The translations under genes were made by a program, and so were the position numbers. Source: Isohypsibius dastychi (Eukaryota; Tardigrada; Eutardigrada; Parachela; Isohypsibiidae). Taken from it: DNA of 48,858 nt. The notes under the pieces were generated by a model that saw nothing but the letters and a program-made list of their open reading frames with translations, made no database searches and was not told the DNA's origin. Below, in pieces: positions 1 through 11,400 of this stretch. The DNA lies in NCBI GenBank assembly GCA_034696485.1, contig JAQIWT010000041.1, forward strand, positions 1 to 48,858, read 5' to 3'. Every line of letters begins with the position of its first letter. The stretch's first letter is position 1.

Positions 1-225
1 CCGCCGAATTCCTAACGATCAAATTTAAGAGACGCAAACTGAACGATGCAATCATTGCTCGATCATATCAGAAGTTTATTCAAGGCGGCGCGCTCGCTAC
101 AAAATTGTTGACAAACATCGTTTAGAAAACGTGGTCAGACAAATCACTCCCTTGCAAAATCCGAACCATTATCAATCCCTTCACTCGCTAGGCTCCTTCG
201 ATTCCCATCCATTCTCCTTGAATCG

Positions 226-271
226 TTTCTATGCTTCTTGGTCACCAATTGGTGACCAAGAAGCATAGAAA
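226..271. repeat. 46-bp perfect palindrome
   Basis: The two 23-base halves are exact reverse complements around the centre at 248/249, with the core ggtcaccaattggtgacc. Just outside, both sides continue with cg after a one-base offset. It could be a snap-back element, a cruciform former or the joined ends of two inverted insertions. I cannot assign a function. Confidence 0.9.
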
Positions 272-450
272 ACGTATCTGCAAAGGAGTTAAATTATAGC
301 ACGAGGTTCTGTATACTTTTTCGGCCGATGCTTCGTCGAAATGACGCGATCAGCTGCTGACAGAAGCTGGCACGCATCTAATCATGTGTCTTCCTTGCCA
401 TATAAAAGTCGGCATTGCTATGTATATATATGTACGTACATTAACAGTGG

Positions 451-891
451 CACGTGTGTATTAAACCGTTTTTCTGAACTTTCCTTGAATCCGGGGTTCA
501 CAAACACTGTTTTTGTGGACCGTTCGAAGGTTCACAAAACCCGTTTTCTTGAACCCTCCACGGTTTTTGTCGCTTGCAAATTAGGAAGAATAGGTCATCT
601 GATAATACAGTTCAGTTATAATTTCAGTTTTGGCTTTTCAGTCAACCGTTTCAAAATGTACGCACTCGTATTTCTGCTTCTTCCACGGACTGCACCCTAC
701 GCCGAACGTGAGTTTTCTGTGGAAAAAGCTGTATCATGAAATGAGCTGTTCTCTCTAATTTGCAAGTGACAAAAACCGTATGCGGTGGAGGGTTCAAGAA
801 AACGGGTTCTGTGAACCGGTTCAGAAAAACGGTTGGGTTCAGGGAAAAGGGGTTCGTGACCCTCGGGTTCAGAAAAACGGTTACACACGTG
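451..891. mobile_element. Inverted-repeat (foldback/MITE-like) element
   Basis: The left end begins cacgtgtgta followed by an aaccgtttttctgaac block. The right end is its inverted copy, ending in tacacacgtg. The arms are long and imperfect: 451 to about 617 pairs with about 728 to 891, including the shared block around aatttgcaagygacaaaaaccg. A 17-bp unit, ggttcagaaaaacggtt, occurs twice in the right arm (818-834 and 866-882). No transposase frame is present, so it would be non-autonomous. I could not identify a clear target-site duplication. Confidence 0.7.
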
Positions 892-1004
892 TAATGCATT
901 GATAACGATGACAAAAAGTCAACGTTCACTTAGTCAATCAATCTAGAAACTAAGCACAGGTGATGATTTTGAAATGAGCGTCGCAAATCTACGGGAAAAT
1001 ACAG

Positions 1005-1080
1005 TTGCACGCGATTCGAACCACGCACAAAGATCAAGTCGCAAGTCAAAATTATTGTATACTTAACCACTCAGGCAATC
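1005..1080 (-). other. tRNA-like relic (pol III box A and box B)
   Basis: On the minus strand, tgcctgagtggttaag (1077-1062) matches a tRNA box A, and ggttcgaatc (1022-1013) matches box B at roughly tRNA spacing. The T-arm and acceptor stems do not pair well, so it is not an intact tRNA. It could be a tRNA-derived SINE head or a decayed tRNA-Ser/Leu-type gene. Confidence 0.4.
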
Positions 1081-1505
1081 TTTAGCTTCTGTGGAAATAG
1101 CAGAAAGCCCCTTTGTCACAAAATAATCATTTGAAAGCTCATTCACTTTCGTGGGAGCGTAGCATGCGAGAACTAGCTGACTGGCTGAGCAGGCCACAAG
1201 CAGCTGCCCATAGATATAACCCATAAAAAATCAATTGATTGAGGAAACCTGACATCTTGGACGGGCTCGTCCGAGTTCTCTGGGAATTTCGAGGACCCTT
1301 GCCATCTCGTTTCTTCTCAACTGTGGTGTTTGTGATTTCCTTTCTGGTTGTCTGAGTCGTATCAACGGATTGCCATCCACGCGGGAGTTTTCAATTTCAA
1401 TTCTGAAGTAAACTGCTTTTGTTTGAACTCTGCACAGCAGACACAGATGGATACCAAGACTCTTCACATCTTTCGTATCTTTGCAGATTGCAAGATACCT
1501 CCAAG

Positions 1506-2736
1506 ATGTCGGAATCCCACAGAATTGAGAAGCTTTGCATGTCGTCTGCGCTTTATGTGGGTTATACTGAAGACTGGAAACTCGATAATCCCTGTTCTCA
1601 TGCTGCTCAAGATTATCTTCCGTAAGAATTCCTTTGTTCAGAAGAAGCACATCTAAGTTTTTGAAGTTACTAAAGCAGCCAAAGGCCTCCTGTTGAAGGC
1701 CTGTCTTCTACTTATCAGATGATGTAGCCTTTTTTAACCCGGGTTTTATGCAGAGCTAGTAATGTACCCATGTACTCAGCCCTCGGGGCGTCTTTGAGCG
1801 ATCTTCCGCCAGAAGTGATGACGATGATATTCGAGAAATTCGACTCAGTAGCTCGAAAAAAGATTGAAAGGTGCGCGTTTCATAGAGATGATGTTGGGAA
1901 TGTCCTCTTGAATTACTTGTTTGTTTAGAGTGTGTACCCAATGGCAGAAAATTATGCAAACAGTCAAGAAGTTTCGAACCCATATTCGAATCGAATCTCC
2001 TGCCCTGGTCGGTTCGACGGAAAGCATGACATACTGGCGCAAGGCCGCGTCTTACGTAATCAATCCTGACCTGGAAGTGTTCCAACTGGACGGAATGGAC
2101 ATCACAAGTCTATCGTTTGATTCAGAAGATCCGGATTCATATATCATCTTTTGTTACAGTGCGCTAGAGCGTATCCGTTCAGTCCTGCAAGAAAACAGAA
2201 TAAACTCTTCCAAAGTCGATATCATATTGAATAGCTGCAAGACTGAATACCATCTCGATGGTTGGAGTAACGTGAACAGAGTAGGAAAGGTTCGCATCAT
2301 CCGTTCGGAAATCACAGCCGTCTGGATGGGGGGTCTTCATATCGGAACGTTGTTTCTCGAAGATTTGTGGTTGAATGTGTCTGATGATGATCAGATGTTC
2401 AAGTTGTTCCTCCAAGAATCAGGACCGATGACAAAGGAACAGGCGCATAAACTGGCTGAGATCCGGAGCAGCATGTTGTACGACGACGGGGAAGTTGATC
2501 TAGATGAAACTGAAAAACTGGTTACAGTTTTCGAAAACTTGTGAGTCTCGGTGGCGAGAGCGTTGCCTTGTGGGTCATCATCGAGTGCACGATTTGTTTC
2601 CAGTGTTCATTTTGGAGTCCAAGTCGACTGGAACGATGTTGTGACGACGTTCGCGCTCGGACGGCATCTTCCGAAATTCCTCGTTGAACTTATCCTTCTC
2701 TACTTCGCTGAGTATTGCTGGTTAGCGAGATCTTGA
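1506..2736 (+). CDS. F-box domain protein
   Basis: Exons 1506-1621, 1754-1870, 1929-2540 and 2604-2736 join in phase to give 325 residues. All introns are GT-AG, 58-132 nt. Residues about 53-90 read as an F-box: LSDLPPEVMTMIFEKF, then a basic helix and a VCTQWQKI end. F-box proteins usually link substrates to Skp1-Cullin1 ubiquitin ligases; the substrate here cannot be told. The C-terminal 230 residues match no repeat type (WD40, LRR or Kelch) that I can see. The first and last exons rest on splice motifs and phase: donors cc|gtaaga and tt|gtgagt, acceptors atgcag and tttccag. If the last donor is not used, the frame ends at 2544 with almost the same protein. The gene converges tail to tail with the PARP gene. 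Confidence 0.72.
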
Positions 2737-2963
2737 ATCGATTCTTATCATAGGAGTTCTTACGAATGAGAAAACCAACCACGTTTACGGGCTTGCTATG
2801 ATCAGAAGTCTCCGGCAGTCAACTGATTGCACTTCAGAAAGCAGACGACCTTTTCACGCTCCAAGCTTGGGTTTTTTACAAGTCGAAACACACCTTGATT
2901 ACGAAAGAATAATTCAAAACCGGGCTTTCTGTGAGACCAACCATTAAACAATGGAAAACAAAT

Positions 2964-5400
2964 CTAGTGGGACCAGTCGAAAGCAAGAAGATATCGAATT
3001 CGAGTCTGACTCTCCCGATAAATGAGGTACTCACTCTGGGAAAATCTGCTCTGACTGAACTTATCCACTTTCTTCGGCTCGCCTTGTGGAACGATAACCT
3101 TTTTGCCATCCAAATTCAACTCAGTGTCCGCTTCCGGGTCTGCAGAGAATGGCGTTTCAGAACCGAACAGGAAGACTGCATTCAAGTTGAAATCTCACCT
3201 GGCTCCTGCTGACCCCGTGCGACCACTGAGTCGTATCCCGAAGGTGCAGATTTCAGCGAAGAATCATCCCGATCGATCTCATGCTCCTTTCCCAATGCAA
3301 CTTCATTTTAAAACATCAGACCAATCTGTCTTGCGGACTGGGCTGGAAGACAACAGATTTGTCATGAATAAACGAGTAAGAACAGAATATATAAACTCAC
3401 TGTAACCGGCGCTCTTGTTGTTTTCCGAAGCAAAATATATTCCCCGTCCAACTCGTCCTCCACTATGCGGCATGATTCTCAATCCGGATTTCAGTATAGC
3501 TGCAACAACGGCAACATTCGTTCCATGCCACAGCAACTTCCGATGAGTAACTGCGTCGTGAACTTTAAATCGATCATCTTCCGAATGGCGATCGACGGTC
3601 CAAACATTCCGCAAACTTTTGATCCCATTCCAAGGACCTTTCGTCTTAGCGAAATATTTCTCAATAACCTATGATACGAAGCAGTTCTCGACATGAGTCA
3701 ACTAGGTAATTCCAGAATCTCATGGTTACTGTACCTGGAATTCCTGTGATTTGTTATCGAGAAGATTCAGCTTGCATTTCAAAAGGTCATATCGGATGTC
3801 AGTGGGATGAAGGGCGGAGACATCAGTGGCTTTGGCTTTCTGCATCTCTTGAGCTTGTTCAATATCGCTCAAGGTTATCAGCATGTCGAATTTGGCTCGG
3901 ACATCAGCGAGTGCCTCGATAACCGGCGGTCGATTGCGAGCGAAGTCGTGAGGAATGGCCGTGTAGAAATCGTTGGACACTTTGCAAAGCTTGCTCTTTG
4001 TCGGTTTAGATTTTCTCAGCCTGATGAGGAAGAAAAATCAACATGATAGAGTCAAGAGGTATCATAACTGCATTTCTACATAACACTCATGTCGCAAAAA
4101 AATAAGTGGTGCTTTAGGGGAAGATGATGAATCATTTCATCACATTCAACAGGTTGTGTTTCAATGTGACCTTTCAGTCTCCAAGTTCGGCCTGACTTAC
4201 TCAGTTTCAATTTGCTCGAGAACTTCGAAGCCCTTGGCGATCTGCGTCTTGCTCAGTTTCCCGAGTGGCATCTTCTTGGTATCCAAATTCATGCCCTTCA
4301 TCGCGTCACTGAACATGTCATTGTCGAAAATCAAGTCAATCAATTCCTGGGTGGATGGGTCCAGCGATGATTTCGCGGAAACATTTCCGACAACAATCGT
4401 CTACAGACAAACAAAGAACAGTCATCCAACAGCCAACCGGAGTGCCGTTTCTGGAGAATACACACCGAATGGTCGACTGATACTGTTGCTTGCTCGTTCT
4501 CATCATCCGCTTCCGTTTCGATCATGGTGTACTTTCCCGACTTCGGTTTGAAATTGTTTCGATCTTCCCATTTGTTTCCAGTTTTGTCACTGAACTTCTT
4601 CTCAAACAATTTAATAGCCTCGTCCAAGTCCAAGAATGGTATTCCCTGAACTTGTCCCGGTTCACCCTATAACAAGATGGTTAGTATGTCAAGGGAAACA
4701 AGGTGCCGAGATCTTACAACTCGACCCCATTTGGTGAAAACCCAGTATCTGATCGGACTTCCGTTGGACACTAGAAGCTGTCCGACATAGAATTTGTTGT
4801 TGTTGTTTTGGATGAACGTTTGATTCAACATGAAGGAACGGTCTTCGTGAACCTAAAACAACAAAACCTGTAAAACAATTACTTCATAATAACAATCCAA
4901 AGCCGCGGTTTCCCGGCTTTCAGGCGCAACGGACCCCTCCCCCCCCCCCCCCCAAATTCATCGTTCACTCACCCCTTTGAATCCGCCGAAACATGCAGCT
5001 CCAGCGTCGACTTTATAAACCCTTGTCTTGGAACTCGATGCCCCGTCCTTTTTCAAAACCTCAATGGCTTTCTGAATTTCTGACTTTGGCTCAGTTTTCG
5101 TTTTCTTGGGTTTCGAAGGTCCGACAGCGGACGAAACGTTCGTTTCTACAAACAAAAACAACAATCACCAGCTGTGTAAATCAAAGGTCAACTTTACTCC
5201 CAACCGTCATTTTCCTCTAATCGTTTGACAAGGACCGCTTTGACGCCCTTCGAATCTAACTTCCGACTCTCCAGTTCCGCCCTCAACTGAACAACAGTCT
5301 TTGAATTCCAATCAACATCCTCCTCAGCATCAACTTCCGGTTCCGATGGCAAATCATCGCTGACTACTGTAGAACGAGTTGATCTCCGCTTCGGCGCCAT
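2964..5400 (-). CDS. PARP3: PARP3-like ADP-ribosyltransferase, frame interrupted
   Basis: Exons 5400-5198, 5145-4973, 4853-4718, 4666-4466, 4400-4201, 4020-3735, 3668-3401, 3342-3199 and 3139-2964. Domain order: SAP DNA-binding motif (residues about 34-63), WGR (ending TKWGRVGEPGQ), helical regulatory domain (KKMPLGKLSKTQI), then the ART catalytic domain. The H-Y-E triad is visible in LLWHGT, GRGIYFAS and SQSEYLIY. GYDSVVARGQQEPDP and the QSEYLIYRESQ end point to PARP3, a DNA-strand-break mono-ADP-ribosyltransferase; known vertebrate PARP3 lacks SAP. The frame is broken in this copy. There is one extra base in the Asn-codon run of the WGR exon (about 4795-4808) and a TAA at 3310-3308 where a hydrophobic residue is expected before NEVALG. 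The exon 1/2 join is also out of phase unless an unusual gttggg donor is used. These are either assembly errors or real decay. Confidence 0.88.
4939..4953. repeat. Poly-C tract inside a PARP3-like intron
   Basis: Fifteen consecutive C within the 119-nt intron 4854-4972. Similar homopolymer G runs occur at 40007-40016, 46737-46746 and 47072-47085. Such runs are prone to slippage and sequencing error, which matters when judging the nearby frameshift. Confidence 0.9.
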
Positions 5401-6036
5401 AACCACAGTAAGATACCAGAATTCAAAATTCCAGCGAGGATCTGACAATGAGTAAAGGGTTCCGCCGACAAGTAAAACGATAACAAACCTCCCAATGCGC
5501 CCTTATCTCGAAATGTGCACGAGCAGCTGATTCAACACAGCCTTGAATTCGAGTTGCCGGTTTATATATCGAGGCGTGAATGACGCATCCTTCATTCGCG
5601 ATTGAACAAGTTTGAGCGTGAAATATGCCGAGTATCGATTGTACGCACTGGTGACTAATACTCTAATACACTTTATGAATTATGAGGGCGCAACCGGAAG
5701 CATCGACAGAGTGGCTAGCTAACCACCAGTCGGAATTCCAGAAGCCGGCATGTTAAACGGTAGATAACAAGGTGGACAAAAACGAAGCCCATCATAAAGT
5801 GAAATTACCAATCCGTCAGGAATATATCAAGAGCATATTTATGTTCAATTTTCATTTCTTTATCAGAAATTTACAGCCGTAAGGATAACAACTCAATATT
5901 TAACAACAAATTTCGAAACTACTCTGTCACAAACCAAACTGAAACAGTGCTTCCGTATTCACTAAAGTAGCAACAGTGCTCTATGAACATATCTTGCCCA
6001 ATGAAACAAAGAAAGTGGAAAGATACACTATTTTCC
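5401..6036. other. Intergenic: PARP3-like promoter and HDAC11 3' flank
   Basis: No gene is seen. A TATA-like element for the minus-strand PARP gene lies at 5568-5561. The right half should contain the HDAC11 3' UTR; I found no canonical minus-strand AATAAA close to its stop codon. Confidence 0.5.
5561..5568 (-). promoter_or_regulatory. Candidate TATA box for the PARP3-like gene
   Basis: Minus-strand tatataaa, about 160 bases upstream of the start codon at 5400. The spacing would leave a 5' UTR of about 130 bases. It is motif evidence only. Confidence 0.35.
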
Positions 6037-8090
6037 TTACAGTTCATCTTTCGAGGTGCCTTTGCGACCATAGTAGTTCAACTTGATGATATTCTTCTTC
6101 CACAGATTTAAAATTGAATCAGCGATCACAGGCGCCGAATGATTCTGATATCCGCCGGACGTCAGCATGACTATCGGGATATTCCGAGCCTGTGCAGCTT
6201 GGAAAACAATTTCATCCCGCCGAACAACTCCTTCCGGGGTGATGTTCATATTTCCTAATGGATCTCCTTTCAAAACATCTGTACCGGCGTTATAAACGAG
6301 GATGTCAGGATGGAATTCATTCAGAGCATCGTTTAGGTTACTAAATAAGAAAGATCAGATGACGAATAAGAAGAGAGGAAGAAGGGGGGAAATTAACTCA
6401 CATGGTTAGTTTCTCGAGATATTCGCGATCGCCGACTCCTGATTTCAGTTCAACTTTCCTCGTGATCCCAGCTACAACAAAAAAGATTCAGAAAGACAGA
6501 AAATATTCATCGAAAACGATATTTTCATAAATCGAAATCAATATGATACCAAAATAATTCACCATTCACGTTGAGGAAAAAACTCGAAATAAAAATAAAT
6601 TAAATGTAAGAATGAAACCGGGTAAGATCTAAAAAACGGATTTCCAGCCGGAAGTCGATCTCTATTAAACCTCATTTGAGGAAGCTGCGCTTATTCTGGA
6701 ATAACTTCGATTTCACACCTTTTGCTCTATCATCGTGAGGATAAATTCCCGCGTTGAACATGTCCATTATATAAACGCGATCGTCTCGCATAAAGTCCCG
6801 TTCGTGGCCATTTCCCTATCAGCCAAGACACAGAAAAAATTCAATAAAGTCTCGCCTGTGAAACGACGTTAGTGATCACCTGATGGGCATCCAGGTCGAC
6901 AATCATTGCTTTAGAGATAAGTTTACCGAGGAAGAGAAATTGTAAACATAAGGTGATGTCCGCGTAGGTACAAAATCCTCCTCCAGAATCCGAAGAACAA
7001 TGATGGAATCCTGAAAAAGTCAACGCATGAAACCAGGAGCAAACTGATACTTATTTTGAACAGATATCAAAGTCGGCAAACGCACCTCCGCCGATATTTA
7101 TTGCCCAGCCATGCTCAAGAGCCAGCTTCCCAGCCTACAAAAGGTCATTTTTAGAAATAACGTGGTCATCATTGAAGAGGACTCGGGAAATAACGTAAGT
7201 CAGTCAACAAGTAGCATCAACATTTCCACATGATTTTGATTACTGGAACTATTTGAAATTTAATCATGTTGACTGTCCATCCTTTCTTCCGAAAAACAAA
7301 AAGCAGAATAACACGGTCAAGATTGCTCATCGCCGATTTCTTCCAACAATTCCGAAACTTACCAGAATAGAACCGCCAGTTTGCAACCGCATCGGCCGGA
7401 GAAATTTCTGCTCGATGACGGAAGTGGGAAGCAAGGCAGCTGGAGCGACTTCAGTTATCCTTGCCACTGTGATCGCGCTCTAGTATAAATTCACGTTGAA
7501 TTAGACGAGCACACAAATAAGAACATCGCAGATGAGATGAAAATCCAGATGGAACTTTTACCTGTAAACTGTCCAAATATTTCGGCGTGTGGACGATTAA
7601 CAAATCTTCTCTCGTAGCTTCTCTCGGCTGAATACTGCTCTCTTTGTCCAACATCCCGTTTTCTATTGACCAAAGTATCCATATAAGGGTTCGAACAGTT
7701 GAAACAATTTCAGTTGTCTGCAGTTCTTCCGCAATAAAATCAGTCAACAGAAAATTGTAATCCGACGAGGTAAATTATAACTCGTTGAGATCAGTCGTTT
7801 TCAACTTATTCCCGTATTTACCTTTCAGTTTGTCAAACACTCTGCCCCATTTTCCGGCATCGAACGGATGTAGTTTTTCCAGTCCCATAACTGATAAATT
7901 ATATTCCGGACTGTAAATAATCGGCCATTGATGGGGTGAGATTGGAAAATACATTTCACTACGGGAAAACTGCTCCAACGGAGAGAACCTGAAAAAACAC
8001 ACGCGATATATTGTTATGGATGGTTCGAGACATCAAAAAATCACAAGAAAACGATGACCAGACTTACTCTCCTGAATTTGTGGCTGTCAT
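6037..8090 (-). CDS. HDAC11: Histone deacetylase 11 (class IV)
   Basis: Nine exons: 8090-8068, 7988-7822, 7662-7562, 7479-7363, 7134-7086, 7010-6880, 6815-6719, 6471-6402 and 6340-6037. All junctions keep phase and give 352 residues, close to the usual length for HDAC11. Landmarks are MGLEKLHPFDAGKWG, QTGGSILAGKLALEHGWA, GGGFHHCSSD with the active-site His pair (155-156), DLDAHQGNGHERDF (zinc ligands and charge relay, D191-H195), YNAGTD (ligand D273) and the catalytic Tyr in LTSGGYQ. The family is a zinc-dependent deacylase known for removing long-chain acyl groups such as myristoyl from lysine. The start was chosen at 8090 (MTATNSGEFSPL) because the upstream in-frame sequence looks like promoter. 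The gene is divergent from PRMT5. I see no lesion. Confidence 0.96.
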
Positions 8091-8448
8091 GGTTTTCCTC
8101 GATGTTTTTCGAGATTTAGCGAAACAACTCGTCCACCTCGACATACTGCGAGACCCGGCTTGATGCTTCTCCTCATAATGCTGTGGAATTTCACCAGAAG
8201 AACAGTGTGATTGAGTTGAAAACGTAGAAACGACGATCGAGATGTGAACTGATCCATAATTCCCTAACTTTCCATTGGAAAAAAAGCACAACATGCAGGT
8301 TTTCTCGGGGCGTACGTAACCTTTAACGGATCCCCACCTCCTGAACTGGCCAGGGGGTCGTCGCTACAAGTCAGCGCGCCACAGTCGGCTGTTCCTGCGG
8401 ATATTCATTTTCACAATTTGAAGACTGCAGCTCCAGAAATCTCCAAAA
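8091..8448. promoter_or_regulatory. Shared divergent promoter, HDAC11 / PRMT5
   Basis: The two start codons face away from each other 358 bases apart with no other gene between. No TATA box is obvious. A bidirectional promoter is inferred from the layout alone. Confidence 0.5.
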
Positions 8449-11400
8449 ATGGATATCATCCCCGCTCTGGTCAACGGCGAACTATCTGACTTGGATAAAA
8501 AGTTGATGATCAGGAATTACGGGATCCATCTTCCGGCGTCATCCTACGTGACAACATGTAACGGATTGCACCACAAAGCTTCAGTTTGGAAAAAAGAAGC
8601 TCTGGATATTCCTGATGCCGAACAGGAAGACCCATGTCGCCAAAAATCTCAAGAATTGCTACTCGGAACTGTCCATTTGGAGAGTCAGAAAACGGGGGCT
8701 CCACTTTTGTCCACCGGTGGATTTTACACGGAATATTCGAGCAGTCATGATTTGCAATGGAACAAGAATGTCATCTTCACGATTCGCGTCGAAGACATGG
8801 AGAACTGCCTGGATCATGATTGTTTGGAGAAATCCGAAACGGTGAGTAGAAAGTGTACAAGGAATTTTCGGTTGCAGCAGTGCGAACGCAGTGGATATGA
8901 ATGGAACGACTGGGGACCCTGACGAAAATTTGAGAAGTTTTGTGTAGCTCAATAAAGTTATGTTTGTGAGTATTTGGCTTGGTTATTACGAAAGTATCTT
9001 CTGGCCGAAAGCAACTCTGATTCTGGTGGTGTGAGCGCTGAATTTCGCTGAGAAAGTCCAGATCTTGGCATCTTAAATCTTGTGGTTTTTTTCTGAATTA
9101 TTGTTATTGTTAAATTATTGTGAGCAACTTTTTTACAATTATTTTTTTATCAGTTTTTTGGTTTTTTTGCAGGCCTTCATTGATACTGCCTTTTGCGCGC
9201 TGGAATACGGAGTGAAGGCTGTGTTGATTTCATACGAGATGCCGAAGTGGGGCTTGGAGAATCGCGGTTTCCAGTCGTTTAATTTTGCGGTCGCGCTCAA
9301 GAAATTAGTTGAGAAGAATTACAAGCCGAAGTACCGCGATTTAGATTCCAAGAAAGAACTTGAAAAGATGCGAGTTCTGGATGTCGAAGCGGGGGAAACT
9401 TTCTTCATGACGGAACAAAACGGGCAAGCTGAAACTCAACCGGAAGTTGAAGATAGCGTGAGTTTAATTTCAGCAGAGAAGATTTTATTTTCGTCAGCCT
9501 TTCGTTAATTTTAGATCTTTTGTTTTGCAGCCCTATTCTCCGCTGACACCAAGGCAGATTTGGGTGAAATTGGACCTGAGTGCAGCCGGCAGAGATGCCG
9601 ACGTAGGAACACTGTGTGAGGATGATATGCATGACCAAGCGTGGAAATGGTGAGATTTCTGCCTTCGAAGTTAGAAATACCTTTTTTGTTTGCACTGAAT
9701 TTCAGTGGAAAATACTTGTGGTTAAATTAATTAGATTTAGAGAAAATTTCTTACTGGTATCTTTTCATCTTTTTTTCATTGGTTTTTCTTCACAGGTGGT
9801 CGACCCTTCAGACTTATGTTGATTTTAACCCGAAACTCGGGTTGTGCCTCGAGCTCGGTTCGTCACTCCCTTCCAATCAGAAACGTCTGGACCGCTGGTT
9901 TGCCGAACGTCTGCGTGCTCTCATCTTTCCAGCCGACATTTGGAAGTCCAACAAACTGGGTTACCCGATCCTGCCAACTCGTCTCAAGTCTTTCGTCACT
10001 AATTCTCACCACATCCCTGAAATAACCTACCTCGTTTCCGCCACCGAAAATTCCATCAAAGAAACCGAGCTCTTGAAGAACAAGTTCCTCTTTTTTCTTC
10101 ATCTATACAAAGAATATTATAAAACTATCATGGATCCGGATCGCCGGAAGTTGATGCGACATATGGCTGATCAGCCTATCCGACCCCTTCAGCCACTACG
10201 GGATCATCTATCCCAGGAGATTTACGCGGTTTTTGAAGCAGATCCTATCAAGTATAGATTGTATTTTGATGCGACTTTGGAAGCTTTGAAGGATTTGGTT
10301 GCTGGAGGGAAAGTCGGGACCAAAGAGAACCCAGTTGTGATTATGGTCGTTGGCGCCGGAAGAGGACCGCTGGTGACGGAAGCTATCAAGGCTGCATCTC
10401 AACTCAAGCTCAGTTTCAAGGTAAGTTTCTGTTAAGCGTGATCGACTGAAGGTCCGCATTTTTTTTATCTTTGCGAAATTTACTGGAATAATTTGGGTCG
10501 TTAAATGACAAACGCAGAAGAATATTTTGAATTTTGATTCTGTACTTGTTTCGTTGTTTTAAAATAGATCAATGTTTGAAAAAGCTAACCAGGTGCTCGA
10601 TCTTTTTTTGGGTTCGCTACTGTTTGGCATATATTTGTGTTTGCAGATCTATGCTGTTGACAAGAATCCCATCGCGATTTCCGCCATGCTCTCCAAGATG
10701 ACTTCCGACTGGAAGCCCCATGCAGAATTTATCCACATCGTCCATTCCGACATGCGTGATTTCAACCCTTCTGATCAATGTGATATCATGATTAGTGAGC
10801 TCCTGGGATCGTTCGGCTGTAATGAACTGTCACCGGAATGTCTGGACGGCGCTCAGCGGTTGTTGAAGCAAGACGGAATCTCCATCCCATGTTCATACTC
10901 GAACTTCCTCCAACCGGTTATGGCAACTCATTTGTACGAGGATATCGCTACTTTCGCACCGAAATACAAGAAAATCAGGAATGAGCTGGTTTTGGTGGAG
11001 ATGCGGAGCTATGTGGCGATTGATGGGTATCAGGAAGTTTTCAACTTCAAACATCCGAACTTCGGTGAGATTTTTTTTCCTGTCCAGTTAAAATTTCACA
11101 TTTTCGTTGTATTTATTTTACCACGTTTTTCTGATTTCAGAGACACATTCAAACGAACGGAGAACTGTCCTGCGCTTCCGGTCCGAGCTACCCTTCCGTC
11201 TTCACGGATTTGCTGGGTATTTCGACTTGAAGCTGTACAAAGACATCTCGATGAATATTCTTCCTGATCGCCAAACCATCGGACTTGGCAGCTGGTTTCC
11301 AGCTTTTATTCCCGTTCATAATCCGGTTGACGTTAAAGAAGGAGACAATATCGTGTTGATGATATCTCGAAATGTTGACCCGGTTGGCAAACGAGTTTGG

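Larger units (their letters stand above)
1..1505. other. Upstream non-coding stretch, no firm gene
   Basis: No reading frame here resembles a known family. The stretch holds a perfect palindrome, an inverted-repeat element and a tRNA-like relic, each listed separately. A splice acceptor (tttgcag) at about 1482-1488 lies just upstream of the F-box start codon, so the end of this stretch probably contains a 5' UTR exon of that gene. Confidence 0.5.

Noticed and set aside
3173-3198. Ultrashort 23-nt intron in the PARP3-like gene (gtgag...gcag)
   Set aside because: Using the next acceptor (ctctgcag) gives a normal 59-nt intron and restores the PARP3-typical EPDP...DTELNLDG sequence.
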